A stretch of 64,000 bases of DNA from CAVOAK01 sp963664465 (lineage in GTDB: Bacteria; Pseudomonadota; Alphaproteobacteria; UBA8366; CAVOAK01): contig CAXXSU010000015.1 of assembly GCA_963664465.2 (NCBI GenBank), positions 558,001 through 622,000 on the forward strand, in the 5' to 3' direction. A program made the translations under genes and the position numbers. Of this stretch, positions 44,472 to 53,627 are shown in pieces. The stretch's first letter is position 1, and each line of letters starts with the position of its first letter. Below the pieces are notes generated by a model. The model saw only the letters and a program-made list of their open reading frames with translations. It was not told the DNA's origin and did not search any database.

Positions 44472-45557
44472 TCAATCACCATGACCCGGCACGAGGATCA
44501 CTTTTCCGGTGCGCTCGTCGCCAGTCTTGGCGGCGGCGATCAATGCATCGCGGATGCCTTCGAGGGGATAAACGCCGGCGATCCTCGCCGACAGCGTACC
44601 ATCGGCAATCAGACGCGCACAATTGTCGTAGACCTCGGCCTGCTCTTCGGCCGTACGGCCGGGTTGGCGCGCCATGCGTGACGCCGGGCGCTGCGCCGGG
44701 AGACCCGGGTCAGATGTCCAACTCACCTGCGAGCGATCCTTGATGTATCCCACTAGGGATCGTTCCATGATGTAGCCAACGAGCTTGATGTCCTTGAACA
44801 TCAGATTCCAGGGCGAGATATTGCAGGGTTCGCCGCTCAAATAGCCATAACTCGCGACGGTGCCGCCCTCGCCAAGGCATGACGCGATGCGCTCGGTTGC
44901 GTCGCCGCCGACGGCGTCGATCCCGAGGGCGATCTCGGCGCCGCCGGTTTGTGCCATGACGGCCTCGGCGAGATCGGCGCCGTCGACGATGACGACATCG
45001 CCACCGAGTTGCCTCACCTCCTCGACCGCCGATCTTCGGCGCACCACATTGACCGTCTTATAGCCCCACAAGCGCGCCAACTTGATCAGGTACTGACCGC
45101 AACTGGAGTTCGCTGCGTTCTGAACAATCCATTCGCCGGGCGTGAGATCGACGATGTCCTTCAGCATCAAGTACGATGTCAGCGCGTTGCCGTTCAGCAA
45201 GGACAATTGAACGGGATCGGCATCCAGGGGCGCGCGAAACAGCGCGGCGGCGGGCGATCGCACCTGCTCGCACCAGGTGCCGCCCCGGCGCGGCAGAAAG
45301 ACGCGGTCGCCGGCCTGGAATTTAGTCACCGCTGCACCGGTGTCGACGATCTTGCCGACCCCCAGATTGCCCGGCACCGAAGGCAGTGGCAGGCGGAAGC
45401 CCTCCTTGCCGCTGATAAGGTAGAGATCGTTGAGTTGAACGGGCGCTGCCTCGACGGCAATCAGAACCTCGTTGTCGGCAACCGATCCGGGGTCGACGTC
45501 GACAAGTTGCGCCGTGTCCGGCGGATGACCGTAAGAGGAATACTGAACGACTTTCAT
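44472..45557 (-). CDS. Zinc-independent MDR-family oxidoreductase (quinone/enoyl reductase-like)
   Basis: A 361-residue medium-chain dehydrogenase/reductase related to 2-enoyl-thioester reductases (MECR/ETR) and quinone oxidoreductases: VQYSSYGHPPDTAQLVDV, AAPVQLNDLYLISG, PGNLGVGKIVDTG, GDRVFLPRRGGTW, and ITC-type cofactor segment WIVQNAANSSCGQYLIKLA. No catalytic-zinc Cys/His set is present. Two near-identical nine-residue units, LVGYIMERS and LVGYIKDRS, follow each other before an unusual Pro/Arg/Gln-rich stretch (SDPGLPAQRPASRMARQPG) that is absent in relatives I know. ATG 45557 fits the family start; the open frame extends to 45701. Confidence 0.83.
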   Translation of the reverse strand: MKVVQYSSYGHPPDTAQLVDVDPGSVADNEVLIAVEAAPVQLNDLYLISGKEGFRLPLPSVPGNLGVGKIVDTGAAVTKFQAGDRVFLPRRGGTWCEQVRSPAAALFRAPLDADPVQLSLLNGNALTSYLMLKDIVDLTPGEWIVQNAANSSCGQYLIKLARLWGYKTVNVVRRRSAVEEVRQLGGDVVIVDGADLAEAVMAQTGGAEIALGIDAVGGDATERIASCLGEGGTVASYGYLSGEPCNISPWNLMFKDIKLVGYIMERSLVGYIKDRSQVSWTSDPGLPAQRPASRMARQPGRTAEEQAEVYDNCARLIADGTLSARIAGVYPLEGIRDALIAAAKTGDERTGKVILVPGHGD

Positions 45558-45754
45558 GACAGGCGTCCCCATGTACGCGGCGCCAAGGGCCAGCGCCGCG
45601 GCCGCCTGGACACCGATCATCGGGGATTCACGGCTTCGCTGCAACACGTGCAGGCCGGCGGCCAATCCCTTGAGCCCAATCGTTGTCGACGGCTGGGACA
45701 CCCAATGTTATTGTCTGGTCAGATTTCCCCCTGGGCATTTCTCGGGCGCTTGCC

Positions 45755-47725
45755 GTGGTCAGTTATTCATCGGACGCTGTGGCTCGCTATCCGAACCTTC
45801 TATCGCCGATCAAGCTCGGCCCGCTGACGCTTCGGCACCGGGCGGTCGTAGCCGGCCACAGCATGGTGATGGGCGAAAACGACGGGCGCGTGGGCGAGCG
45901 ACTGTGCGCTTACGTTGCCGCCCACGCCCGGGGCGGGGCAGCGCTCATTGGCATGGAGTCCGCGCCCGTGCACGCGGGCTCGGTCCACTACGCCCAACAG
46001 CTCCGCCTCTATGACGACGCCGTTCTGCCGGGCCTTGCCCGCGCGGCGGAGGCGGTACACGCGGGCGGCTCCTTGCTGTCGATCATCCTGTGGCACGGTG
46101 GGCACAACGTGACCCATTACGGCGGCCAGCCCGGAGTGGCGCCCTCGCCGATCCCTTCCTACACGATCGGCGAGACGCCCAAGGTACTCAGCGCTGGAGA
46201 GATTCGCGAGATCGTTGCCGCCTATGGCTCGGCCGCGCGGCGCTGCCGCGAGGCCGGCCTCGATGCCGTCGAGGTACAGACAGCGCTCGACTATTTGCTT
46301 GGGTCGTTCCTGTCGCCGACCCTCAACCGCCGCACCGACGCCTACGGCGGCTCTCCCGAGAATCGAGTGCGCATCGTGGTCGAGATCCTGGAGACGGTTC
46401 GCGAGGCAACTCGTGGCGAACTCGCGGTGGGAATACGAACCTCGATCGCCCACCTGATCCCCGGCGATCCGCATGACTACGGGATTGAAGATTCGCTTGC
46501 CGCGATGCGTCATCTCGTCGAACGGGGACTTGTCGACTGGGTGAGCGTCATGACGGGAACGCGCTGGTCGCACGATCGGGGCATCGCGCCCATGAGCAGG
46601 CCCCGCTTGTTTCTTGCCGAGCAATCGGCCCGCTACAAGATCGAGCTCGGTGTTCCCATCGTCGTCGCAGGGCGCATCCGCACGCCAGGGGAAGCCGAGG
46701 CCGTCCTCGTGAACGGCCAGGCCGACCTCATCGGCATGGCGCGCACCTGGATCGCCGACCCGGACTGGATGAACAAGGTCGAACGCGGCGAAGAGGAGCG
46801 CATCCGTCCCTGCATGTCGTGCAACCAGGGCTGCCTCGGATTTGCCCGGCGCGGCCTGCCCGGCACCTGCGTCATCAATCCCGTCGCCGGACGCGAGTTC
46901 GAGCTCGGCGATCCCGAAACCGCCCCGGCGCCGCGCCGGGTGGTGGTCATCGGCGGCGGACCGGGCGGCCTGGAAACGGCGCGGGTGGCTGCGCTGCGCG
47001 GCCACCACGTTCGCCTCTACGAAGCGGAGGACCGCCTGGGCGGGGCGATGCGTCTCGCCGGCGAGGCGCCGCACCGGACCGAGATGCTTGCGGTGATCTC
47101 GTGGTGGGAGGGCGAACTCGAACGCCTCGGGGTGGAAGTGTCATTGGGCGAGCGGGTTGCGGGTTCCGACGGGCTCGACGCCGACGATGTGGTGTGGGCG
47201 ATCGGCGCCCGCCCCGCGGCCACCGCCATCTGGCGCCTGAGGCCTTACCTCGTGGACGGCATTCCCGGTACGCAAGATCTGCCGCACGGGCGCGACGTTC
47301 TCGCCGGCGCCCGGTCGGTCTCGGGCGATGTTCTCGTGATCGACGAAGAGGGCGGCTGGATGGCGGTCTCGCTTGTGGAAACGCTGCTGGCGGCGCCCGA
47401 AGTGCGCTCCGTCACGATCGTGACGAGCTGGCGGCCTCTCGGCGGTCCCGAGATTGTCGTGACCCTCGAAGCATGGGACCTTGCGGCGCGGCTTGAGGAG
47501 GCGAACCTCACGGTCCACCTCGAAACGCTGGTCGATTCGGTCGAAGGCGGAACGGCGAGGCTTGCCGGCGGTGAGGCCATCGGTCCGTTCGACGGAATCG
47601 TTCTATCGACCGGGACGGCGGCTCTGGAGTTGCCCGAGGGCGCCCTTGCCGTCGGCGATTGCGTAGCCCCGCGCGGGTTTTGGGGCGCCACCCACGACGC
47701 CGCGGTCCTTGCCCGCTCGCTCTAA
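45755..47725 (+). CDS. NADH:flavin oxidoreductase with FMN barrel, [4Fe-4S] and FAD/NAD domain (copy B)
   Basis: A 656-residue paralogue of 34125-36107 with the same order: LLSPIKLGPLTLRHRAVVAG, ILWHGGHN, DYLLGSFLSPTLNRRTDAYG, VPIVVAGRIRTPGEAEAVL, cluster ligands CMSCNQGC and LPGTC, then VVVIGGGPGGLETARVAALR. The GTG at 45755 is preferred; the open frame goes back to 45683 but that part would overlap the divergent MDR gene's 5' region. It leads the plus-strand half of the cluster, followed 34 bp later by methyltransferase copy 3. Function inferred only as a flavin- and iron-sulfur-dependent reductase or demethylase. Confidence 0.9.
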   Translation: MVSYSSDAVARYPNLLSPIKLGPLTLRHRAVVAGHSMVMGENDGRVGERLCAYVAAHARGGAALIGMESAPVHAGSVHYAQQLRLYDDAVLPGLARAAEAVHAGGSLLSIILWHGGHNVTHYGGQPGVAPSPIPSYTIGETPKVLSAGEIREIVAAYGSAARRCREAGLDAVEVQTALDYLLGSFLSPTLNRRTDAYGGSPENRVRIVVEILETVREATRGELAVGIRTSIAHLIPGDPHDYGIEDSLAAMRHLVERGLVDWVSVMTGTRWSHDRGIAPMSRPRLFLAEQSARYKIELGVPIVVAGRIRTPGEAEAVLVNGQADLIGMARTWIADPDWMNKVERGEEERIRPCMSCNQGCLGFARRGLPGTCVINPVAGREFELGDPETAPAPRRVVVIGGGPGGLETARVAALRGHHVRLYEAEDRLGGAMRLAGEAPHRTEMLAVISWWEGELERLGVEVSLGERVAGSDGLDADDVVWAIGARPAATAIWRLRPYLVDGIPGTQDLPHGRDVLAGARSVSGDVLVIDEEGGWMAVSLVETLLAAPEVRSVTIVTSWRPLGGPEIVVTLEAWDLAARLEEANLTVHLETLVDSVEGGTARLAGGEAIGPFDGIVLSTGTAALELPEGALAVGDCVAPRGFWGATHDAAVLARSL

Positions 47726-47759
47726 CCACGCGGGCCGGATGTGCCGATCGGAGGTTCCC

Positions 47760-48908
47760 ATGAAGAAACAGGCAATTCACGACATGCTGCCGCGCGCCAC
47801 GCACGACGAGGCGGCACGTCAGGAATTCGTCTTCGCCTTGCGCAGGGAAGTCGTTTTTGAGGCCCGCGTCGGCACGCGCACGATCTACGACAAGCGGGTC
47901 AAACCCGCTTTCCAAAAGCGCCACGGGCGCTCACCCAAGGATCGACACGAAGTTCGCAAGGCGATGCTTGCCGACCCCTACGCGCAGTTCGCCAGCGCCC
48001 TGCGGCTGACGACCCAGGAAGTGATGTGGGATAGCGTCGGCGAAAGTGTCGAGCGCCAGCTCGACGGTCTCATTCGAAAGTCAAAAACCTTCAAGAACAC
48101 GCGCGGGACCCTGAGGCTCGACCCGGACATGAAGCTCCCCAGATACCTCACCGCGGTCGACATCCATTGTATGCCCGGAAATTATTCGACCGAGTTGACC
48201 GGCGACGACGTGTTCGCGGGAGCCATCTATGACCGCGGCGCATACCTTCGCGCGCTCGGCGGCATCGGCGAGTACAACGACGACTTCGGCCGCACCGCGG
48301 CCTCTTACCCTCAGGCGCGCCGTCCTCGGTTCCGGCCGAAACGGATTCTCGACGTGGGTTGCGGAGTCGGTCACAGCACCTTGCCGTTCTGCGACGCCTA
48401 CCCGCGAGCCGAAGTACATGCCATCGACGTGAGCGCGCCGGTGCTTCGTTACGGCCATGCGCGCGCCGAAGCATTGGGCAAGGCGCTCCACTTCTCTCAA
48501 CAGAATGCCGAACACACTGATTTTGCCGACGGATCCTTCGATCTCGTGATCGGTATTGGCATGCTGCACGAGACGTCGAATAAGGCCGCGCGGAACATTC
48601 TGGCCGAGTGTTTTCGCTTGCTTGCGCCGGGTGGACTTTGCCTCCATTACGAGGCTCGGCCGTGGGACCGCATGAGCCCGTTCGACGCATCGGTGCACGA
48701 TTGGGATACCCACTTCAATGCCGAACCCTTTATCGGCAAGCTGCACGATCTGGATCCGGAAAAGCTGATGACCGAGGCCGGGTTCGCCAAGAAGAACTAT
48801 ATCGACGAGTATGTTACGAGCGCGTTAGTCGCAAGCGGCTTCAAGGACGAGGTCGGAACCGCGGGTGCCAAGGGGGGTGCGATGTGGTTCTTTGGAGCGA
48901 CGAAGTAG
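47760..48908 (+). CDS. SAM-dependent methyltransferase with unrecognised N-terminal domain (copy 3)
   Basis: A 382-residue member of the same family as 38714 and 41728. N-terminal domain: THDEAARQEFVFALRREV, RVKPAFQKRHGRSPKDRHEV, WDSVGESVERQLDGLI, RLDPDMKLPRYLTAVDIHCM. Methyltransferase: ILDVGCGVGHSTLPFCDAYP, here with the canonical Gly in motif I, then HAIDVSAPVLRYGHARAE, FSQQNAEHTDF, IGIGMLHETSNKAARN. The ATG at 47760 has CGGAGG five bases upstream. Canonical motif I makes it the best candidate for an active enzyme; the C-terminus (KGGAMWFFGATK) is shared with the other copies. Confidence 0.87.
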   Translation: MKKQAIHDMLPRATHDEAARQEFVFALRREVVFEARVGTRTIYDKRVKPAFQKRHGRSPKDRHEVRKAMLADPYAQFASALRLTTQEVMWDSVGESVERQLDGLIRKSKTFKNTRGTLRLDPDMKLPRYLTAVDIHCMPGNYSTELTGDDVFAGAIYDRGAYLRALGGIGEYNDDFGRTAASYPQARRPRFRPKRILDVGCGVGHSTLPFCDAYPRAEVHAIDVSAPVLRYGHARAEALGKALHFSQQNAEHTDFADGSFDLVIGIGMLHETSNKAARNILAECFRLLAPGGLCLHYEARPWDRMSPFDASVHDWDTHFNAEPFIGKLHDLDPEKLMTEAGFAKKNYIDEYVTSALVASGFKDEVGTAGAKGGAMWFFGATK

Positions 48909-49116
48909 CCCCGCCGATCGGCGAGCCGACAGGGCGGCCAGGGAGTATCCTAAGACGCGAACGCAACCGCGGACGCCGGCCACCGGTCGGCGGCCTTCGC
49001 CGTAGACCGCCTTTGAAGATATTCTCGTCGCGATAGACGAGGCCGCTGACGGAGTGGCCCTCCGGTATCCGCGGATGGTCCTCAATCCCAACCGGCCGGC
49101 GGGCGCGGTGCCCTGA

Positions 49117-49827
49117 CTAGAAAGCGATCGTCTCGCCGTTGTAGCGCCGGTAGCTGCCGGAGTCCGCCAGCCCGGCGCGGCCTATGACTTTGCGCATGCC
49201 GGCGATACTTTCCCTCGCATCGGTGCTGCCCGCCGACCCGGCCATACCGACTCCTTTGACGTGGCCGGGGCACAAGGCGAGAACCGTGATGCCGCGCTCA
49301 CGCAAGGCTTCGGCCATGAGCGTTGACACCTTGGTCAACGCCGCCTTACTGGAGCTGTAGACAAACGCCTGCAACTGGGCCTCGGCGTTGGAGCCGATTG
49401 TCGACGAGATATGAACGATCTTTTTCTGCTCGCTGGCCGCGACGTTGTCGGCAAACGCCTCTGAAACCTTCATCGGCCCCAGGGTGTTGGTGCGCAGCAC
49501 ATGCAGCCATTCGTCATAGTCCAAGGTGCCAAACTGCTGTCCCGCGATAGATTCGCCGCGCGGACCGGGGATGCCGGCGTTGTTGATAACGACATCGATG
49601 GGCTCGCCACGATAGCCCGCGGCGACCGCATCGATCGTGGAGTGGTCGAGAACGTCCAGGGATGCGATTCTTATCCGGCCATCAGAGGTCCTGGCGATAT
49701 CTTGAAGTGCCCCAGCCCCCTCAGGATCGCGGCAGCAGGCGATAACATGCCATCCCTCGGAGGCGTATTGACTGACGAATTCGAAACCGATGCCGCGATT
49801 GGCACCAGTGATCAGGACCCTAGGCAT
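49117..49827 (-). CDS. Short-chain dehydrogenase/reductase
   Basis: A 236-residue classical SDR: cofactor motif TGANRGIG near the start, DVVINNAG, and the catalytic Ser-Tyr-Lys set in IVHISSTIGS and AFVYSSSKAAL (YxxxK). It resembles the C-factor/csgA-like branch. The start ATG 49827 (MPRVLITG) is chosen because the nucleotide-binding strand follows at once; the frame is open to 49863. It is the only minus-strand gene in the right half of the cluster and faces away from the amidohydrolase at 50119. The 208 bp before its stop (48909-49116) contain no gene that I can support. Confidence 0.87.
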   Translation of the reverse strand: MPRVLITGANRGIGFEFVSQYASEGWHVIACCRDPEGAGALQDIARTSDGRIRIASLDVLDHSTIDAVAAGYRGEPIDVVINNAGIPGPRGESIAGQQFGTLDYDEWLHVLRTNTLGPMKVSEAFADNVAASEQKKIVHISSTIGSNAEAQLQAFVYSSSKAALTKVSTLMAEALRERGITVLALCPGHVKGVGMAGSAGSTDARESIAGMRKVIGRAGLADSGSYRRYNGETIAF

Positions 49828-50118
49828 GGCTTCCCCGGTTGGCTGATGGCAAAAACCTAGCACGCGCCGGCGCTTTGTCAGACAAACCTGTTCTTCGCAA
49901 CCGGACGGATCGCACGTGCCCTGCAGGTCAAAAGCAGGGATTGTCCTGACCAGCCTTTAGGGGATCAAAATTGCCGATCTTGACCACCCCAGATGGTGGC
50001 CATAGGTTGCGAGCCAATATCCAGCAGTACGTGATCAAATGGCACGAGGTCGAGGTGACGAATTGACCGCCGCCAGGGGCGCAGGTTTGCCGCCGCGCAA
50101 CAAAACTGGGCTCGGATC

Positions 50119-51588
50119 GTGAAAGCGGGCACCAGTCGTTCGGAAGCGGTTCGCGAAGGCCTCGGGCATCCGGTCGTCGACGGTGACGGCCACATGATCG
50201 AGGTCGAGCCAATCCTTGTCGACTATATGAAGGAGACGGGTGGCGACTCATTGGTCCGGGACTACATCGCGTGGTGCGAGGGTCGTTGGCGCCGTTGGTA
50301 CGAGGCCACGCCCGAAGTGCGTCGCGCAAGGCACATGCAGCGCCAGCCCTATTGGGGCATTCCGTCGGCCAATACCACCGACCGCGCGACCTGCATGTTG
50401 CCGGGACTCATGCGATCCCGTCTCGATCAGCTTGGCATCGACGTGGCGATCTCGTATCCCACCCTCGGCAACCTTTTGGTCGAACAGCCCAACGCCGACA
50501 TGCGCCGCGGCTTGGTCCGAGCGGTAAATCGGATGAACGCCGATCTTTACCGGCCTTACGGCGACCGGCTCATTCCGGTTGCCGTCATTCCCATGCACAC
50601 GCCAACTGAGGCACTCGAAGAACTCGACTACGCAGTCGGAGAGCTCGGTTACAAGGCAATCGTCGCGCAAGGCAGCGTTCGGCGAACGATCCCCGAGGAG
50701 TACCGGGGTGGCCGGTTTGGCAACACCTACTATGTCGACTACCTGGCAATGGACAGTGAATACGATTACGACCCTGTATGGCGCCGCTGTGTCGAACTGA
50801 AGGTGGCGCTGACCACGCATTCCGGGTCGCAGGGATTGCCCAACCGCACCTCGCCGTCGAGCTTCGTCTTCAATCACGTGGGGCACTTCGCCCAACATCA
50901 CGAAGGGCAGTGCAAAGCCTTCCTCATGGGTGGCGTAGCCCGGCGCTTTCCCGATCTGCGCATCGCGTTCCTCGAGGGCGGTGTCGGCTGGGCCGTCAAC
51001 TTGTACAACCAGCTTTTCGAGCACTGGGAAAAACGCAACGTTGAGTCGCTGAAGAAACATCTCGATCCGGCCAAAGTCGATCGAAATCTTCTGGTGAGCC
51101 TGTTTGAGCGGCACGGCGACGCTCTGCACAAAGCACACCTCGGCAAGGTCCGTGACGGCGACGGGCACTTCTGGAGCCAGTGGGACGAGGACCCGGACGA
51201 TCTCGACGAATTCCGCGCCTCGGGCATTCGCTGCGAAGACGACATCCGCGACATGTTCGTCGACAATTTTTACTTCGGTTGCGAAGCCGACGACCGCATG
51301 ATTCCGTGGGCGTTCGCCGCCAAGCTCAACCGGCTCGGGGCCCGCCTCAAGGCGATTTTCTCGTCGGATATCGGCCATTGGGACGTGATCGACGCGACCG
51401 ACTGCCTCGCGGAATCCTACGATCTGGTCGAAACGGGACACCTCAGCAAAGACGATTTCCGCGATTTCACATTTGCAAATCCGGTGGAACTCCACGCCTC
51501 CATGAATCCGGATTTCTTCAGGGGAACCGTCATCGAAGATGATGTCGCACGACTGATGGCTGGGCGCGCGGCGCGCGCCGCTGAGTGA
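50119..51588 (+). CDS. Amidohydrolase_2 family metal-dependent hydrolase/decarboxylase (copy B)
   Basis: A 489-residue paralogue of 30739-32238 along its whole length: HPVVDGDGHMIEVEPILVDY (D-x-D-x-H), NTTDRATCMLPGLMRSRLDQ, TTHSGSQGLPN, FLEGGVGWAVNLYNQ, HWEKRNVESLKKHLDP, NFYFGCEADDRM and FSSDIGHWDVID. All likely metal residues are conserved between copies. It starts at a GTG (50119). The 291-bp upstream region 49828-50118 is divergent from the SDR gene. The family-5 binding protein follows 373 bp later, repeating the amidohydrolase/binding-protein pairing of the left half. Confidence 0.87.
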   Translation: MKAGTSRSEAVREGLGHPVVDGDGHMIEVEPILVDYMKETGGDSLVRDYIAWCEGRWRRWYEATPEVRRARHMQRQPYWGIPSANTTDRATCMLPGLMRSRLDQLGIDVAISYPTLGNLLVEQPNADMRRGLVRAVNRMNADLYRPYGDRLIPVAVIPMHTPTEALEELDYAVGELGYKAIVAQGSVRRTIPEEYRGGRFGNTYYVDYLAMDSEYDYDPVWRRCVELKVALTTHSGSQGLPNRTSPSSFVFNHVGHFAQHHEGQCKAFLMGGVARRFPDLRIAFLEGGVGWAVNLYNQLFEHWEKRNVESLKKHLDPAKVDRNLLVSLFERHGDALHKAHLGKVRDGDGHFWSQWDEDPDDLDEFRASGIRCEDDIRDMFVDNFYFGCEADDRMIPWAFAAKLNRLGARLKAIFSSDIGHWDVIDATDCLAESYDLVETGHLSKDDFRDFTFANPVELHASMNPDFFRGTVIEDDVARLMAGRAARAAE

Positions 51589-51960
51589 AAGGGGTACAAA
51601 ACCCCAAGCGCAAACAGCCGCCGGTTCACGTCATTTGTGGCATGCCTTCCCGAGAGCGATCATGAGGCGTCCTTTTGCATTGGACCGCGGCGTCGGCTGT
51701 TGGTATGTTGCGGAGCCGTTGGAGGTGTAAAACCTCCGGCTAGTATGAGGCGTCGCCGCTCCGACGGATCGTCGTCGACTTTGGTTTGCAAGCTCAGTGC
51801 CGGGCGCTCAAGCTCGCGCCCGCAATTCTCGCGCGTAGTCCGTTTGATGAATAGGGAGCCGTGGAGCCAGGGTGGCACTCGCGGCGGGACTCGCATTCAA
51901 TAGTCGATTGCCGCCGGTCGCACCTAGACCGCCCGGCAGGGATCAAGGGAGGAGATCACG
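51589..51960. other. Noncoding stretch between amidohydrolase copy B and binding-protein copy B
   Basis: No convincing gene in 372 bp. Two short hairpins are visible: GGGGT/ACCCC with loop ACAAA at about 51591-51605, and GGAGGT/ACCTCC with loop GTAAA at about 51729-51745; neither has a T-run. A Shine-Dalgarno GGGAGGAGATC lies just before ATG 51961. The promoter for the binding-protein operon is probably here. Confidence 0.5.
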
Positions 51961-53499
51961 ATGCGAAAACTTGGGAAGGCGCTGCTGCGCGGTGCAGCGG
52001 CAAGTCTGCTATTTGGTGCGATGGCATTGCCCGCCGCCGCGCAAGACGACAAAGACACGCTCCGCGTCGGCATGTATACCAATTCGGGAACGCTCGGCGA
52101 TGTCTACGGCAAGAACTTCATCTGGCCGCACCTCTATTGGTGGGAGGGCTCGTACGATTCGTTTGTGCGGGTCGACGACAGCGGGAACGTGCTCCCCTTC
52201 GCGGCCGAATCCTGGGAGAACATCAATCCGACAACATGGCGGGTGACGTTCCGCAAGGACACTGTTTTCTGGAATGGCCGAAAAAATACCGCTGCCAATG
52301 TCGGCAAGACCTTCGACTATCTTCTAAACACCGTCGCGGGGAACGCCGCGGGCATCCTGCTCAGCGTGAAATTGGCGAGCTACAAAGTTATCGACGATTA
52401 CACGCTGGAGTTCGTCACGGAGCAACCCGATCCCATCTTTATTCCGAAATTGGCGGCGTTCTATGTCGTCGATATGGACGCCTTCAATGATATGGGCGTC
52501 GGCGAGTTTGCCGTCCATCCGGTGGCATCGGGTCCGTTCGAAATTCTGAGCTGGACCGATCAGGAGCAAATCTCCGTTGCCTTCGACAAAAGTTGGCGGC
52601 CGCCCCACGTGAAGAACATGCACATCATCAACGTGCCCGAGGCGGCGACGCGTGTCGCCGGACTGCTGTCGGGCGAGTTGGACATGGCTTACGCTCTGGG
52701 GCCGGACGATGTGGCGCGCATCCGCGCGGAAGGGCACACCGTAGCTGTTGAAAGCGCGCCGTTTGCCGCGGCGTTTGGCTTGTTCACGGTGGACTTTTCG
52801 GGCAAGTGGGGCGGTAATCCGCCGTTCGCCGACAGGCGCGTCCGCCAAGCTGTGAACTATGCCCTTAACAAGGAGGCGATGGTCAACGACTTGCTGTTGG
52901 GCATGGCCAAGCCGTCGGGTCAACCGGCCGTGCCGACGACCTTCGGCTACAACCCGGATGTGAAGCCCTATCCCTACGATCCTGCCAAGGCAAGACAGCT
53001 TTTGGCCGAGGCGGGATACGCGGACGGGTTGTCCGTTCTGATGGAACCGTCCACCGTGTACGGCGCGGCCACAGACATTTTCCAGATCGTGGCGCAGGAC
53101 CTCGCAAAAGTCGGCATCGATGTTACAATCAATTTACAGCCCTATAACGAGCGGGCGAAGATGTACTTTGGCGATAGCTGGAATGGCGAAATGACCTCGT
53201 TCACGTCGTTCTACTCACCGCCGCAGGATGCGTCGATTGTGTTCACCGTGTTCGGGTGCGATTTGCCCAACACATTCACCTGCATTCCGAAGCTCACGCC
53301 TCTGATCAAGGCGCAGTCTCAGGAAATGGACCCCGACAAGCGCCTTGCGATTCTACGGGAGCTGATGAAGCTCTCGCACGATGAGGCGTTGTCGTTGTTC
53401 CTGTTTGAGGGTTTCGACATCACCGGTATTGCAAAACGAGTGTCGGGCTACAAAAACTGGAACAAGGTCATCCATTACGAAAACATGTCGATCGAGTAG
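51961..53499 (+). CDS. ABC transporter substrate-binding protein, family 5 (copy B)
   Basis: A 512-residue periplasmic solute-binding protein. Signal peptide MRKLGKALLRG then AAASLLFGAMALPAAAQ; mature part with TLRVGMYTNSGTLGD, TWRVTFRKDTVFWNGRKNTA, RRVRQAVNYALNKEAMVNDL and YPYDPAKARQLLAEAGYADG. ATG 51961 has GGGAGGAGATCAC upstream. It is clearly paralogous to 32431-33987 (shared VRQAVNYA..KEAMV, FGYNPDVKPYPYDPAKAR-type segment). Like copy A it has no permease or ATPase beside it; a strong hairpin (53531-53581) follows its stop. Confidence 0.9.
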   Translation: MRKLGKALLRGAAASLLFGAMALPAAAQDDKDTLRVGMYTNSGTLGDVYGKNFIWPHLYWWEGSYDSFVRVDDSGNVLPFAAESWENINPTTWRVTFRKDTVFWNGRKNTAANVGKTFDYLLNTVAGNAAGILLSVKLASYKVIDDYTLEFVTEQPDPIFIPKLAAFYVVDMDAFNDMGVGEFAVHPVASGPFEILSWTDQEQISVAFDKSWRPPHVKNMHIINVPEAATRVAGLLSGELDMAYALGPDDVARIRAEGHTVAVESAPFAAAFGLFTVDFSGKWGGNPPFADRRVRQAVNYALNKEAMVNDLLLGMAKPSGQPAVPTTFGYNPDVKPYPYDPAKARQLLAEAGYADGLSVLMEPSTVYGAATDIFQIVAQDLAKVGIDVTINLQPYNERAKMYFGDSWNGEMTSFTSFYSPPQDASIVFTVFGCDLPNTFTCIPKLTPLIKAQSQEMDPDKRLAILRELMKLSHDEALSLFLFEGFDITGIAKRVSGYKNWNKVIHYENMSIE

Positions 53500-53530
53500 A
53501 TCGAGGGTTAAGAGCGTTTGCACGGAGAGT

Positions 53531-53581
53531 GGGACGGCAACCGGTACCGGGAACCGCGTGTTCCCGGTACCGGCCCGTCCC
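53531..53581. terminator. Long hairpin after binding-protein copy B
   Basis: A perfect 14-bp stem, CCGGTACCGGGAAC (53541-53554) with GTTCCCGGTACCGG (53560-53573) and loop CGCGT, extended by an outer 7-bp stem GGGACGG (53531-53537) with CCGTCCC (53575-53581). It has no U-tract, so it may attenuate, protect the upstream mRNA 3' end, or terminate imperfectly before the GST gene at 53628. Confidence 0.6.
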
Positions 53582-53627
53582 GCGGACCGCCCCCGTCCGT
53601 TGGCTCGGACCAAAATGAAGACATGGG

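Noticed and set aside
38714..48908. Polyketide or peptide natural-product cluster
   Set aside because: Despite three methyltransferases and many tailoring-type enzymes, no synthase, synthetase, terpene cyclase or precursor peptide is visible.
48909..49116. Short open stretch before the SDR gene as a small gene
   Set aside because: A plus-strand frame of about 34 codons is open (ending PNRPAGAVP) but it has no start codon and no family I recognise.
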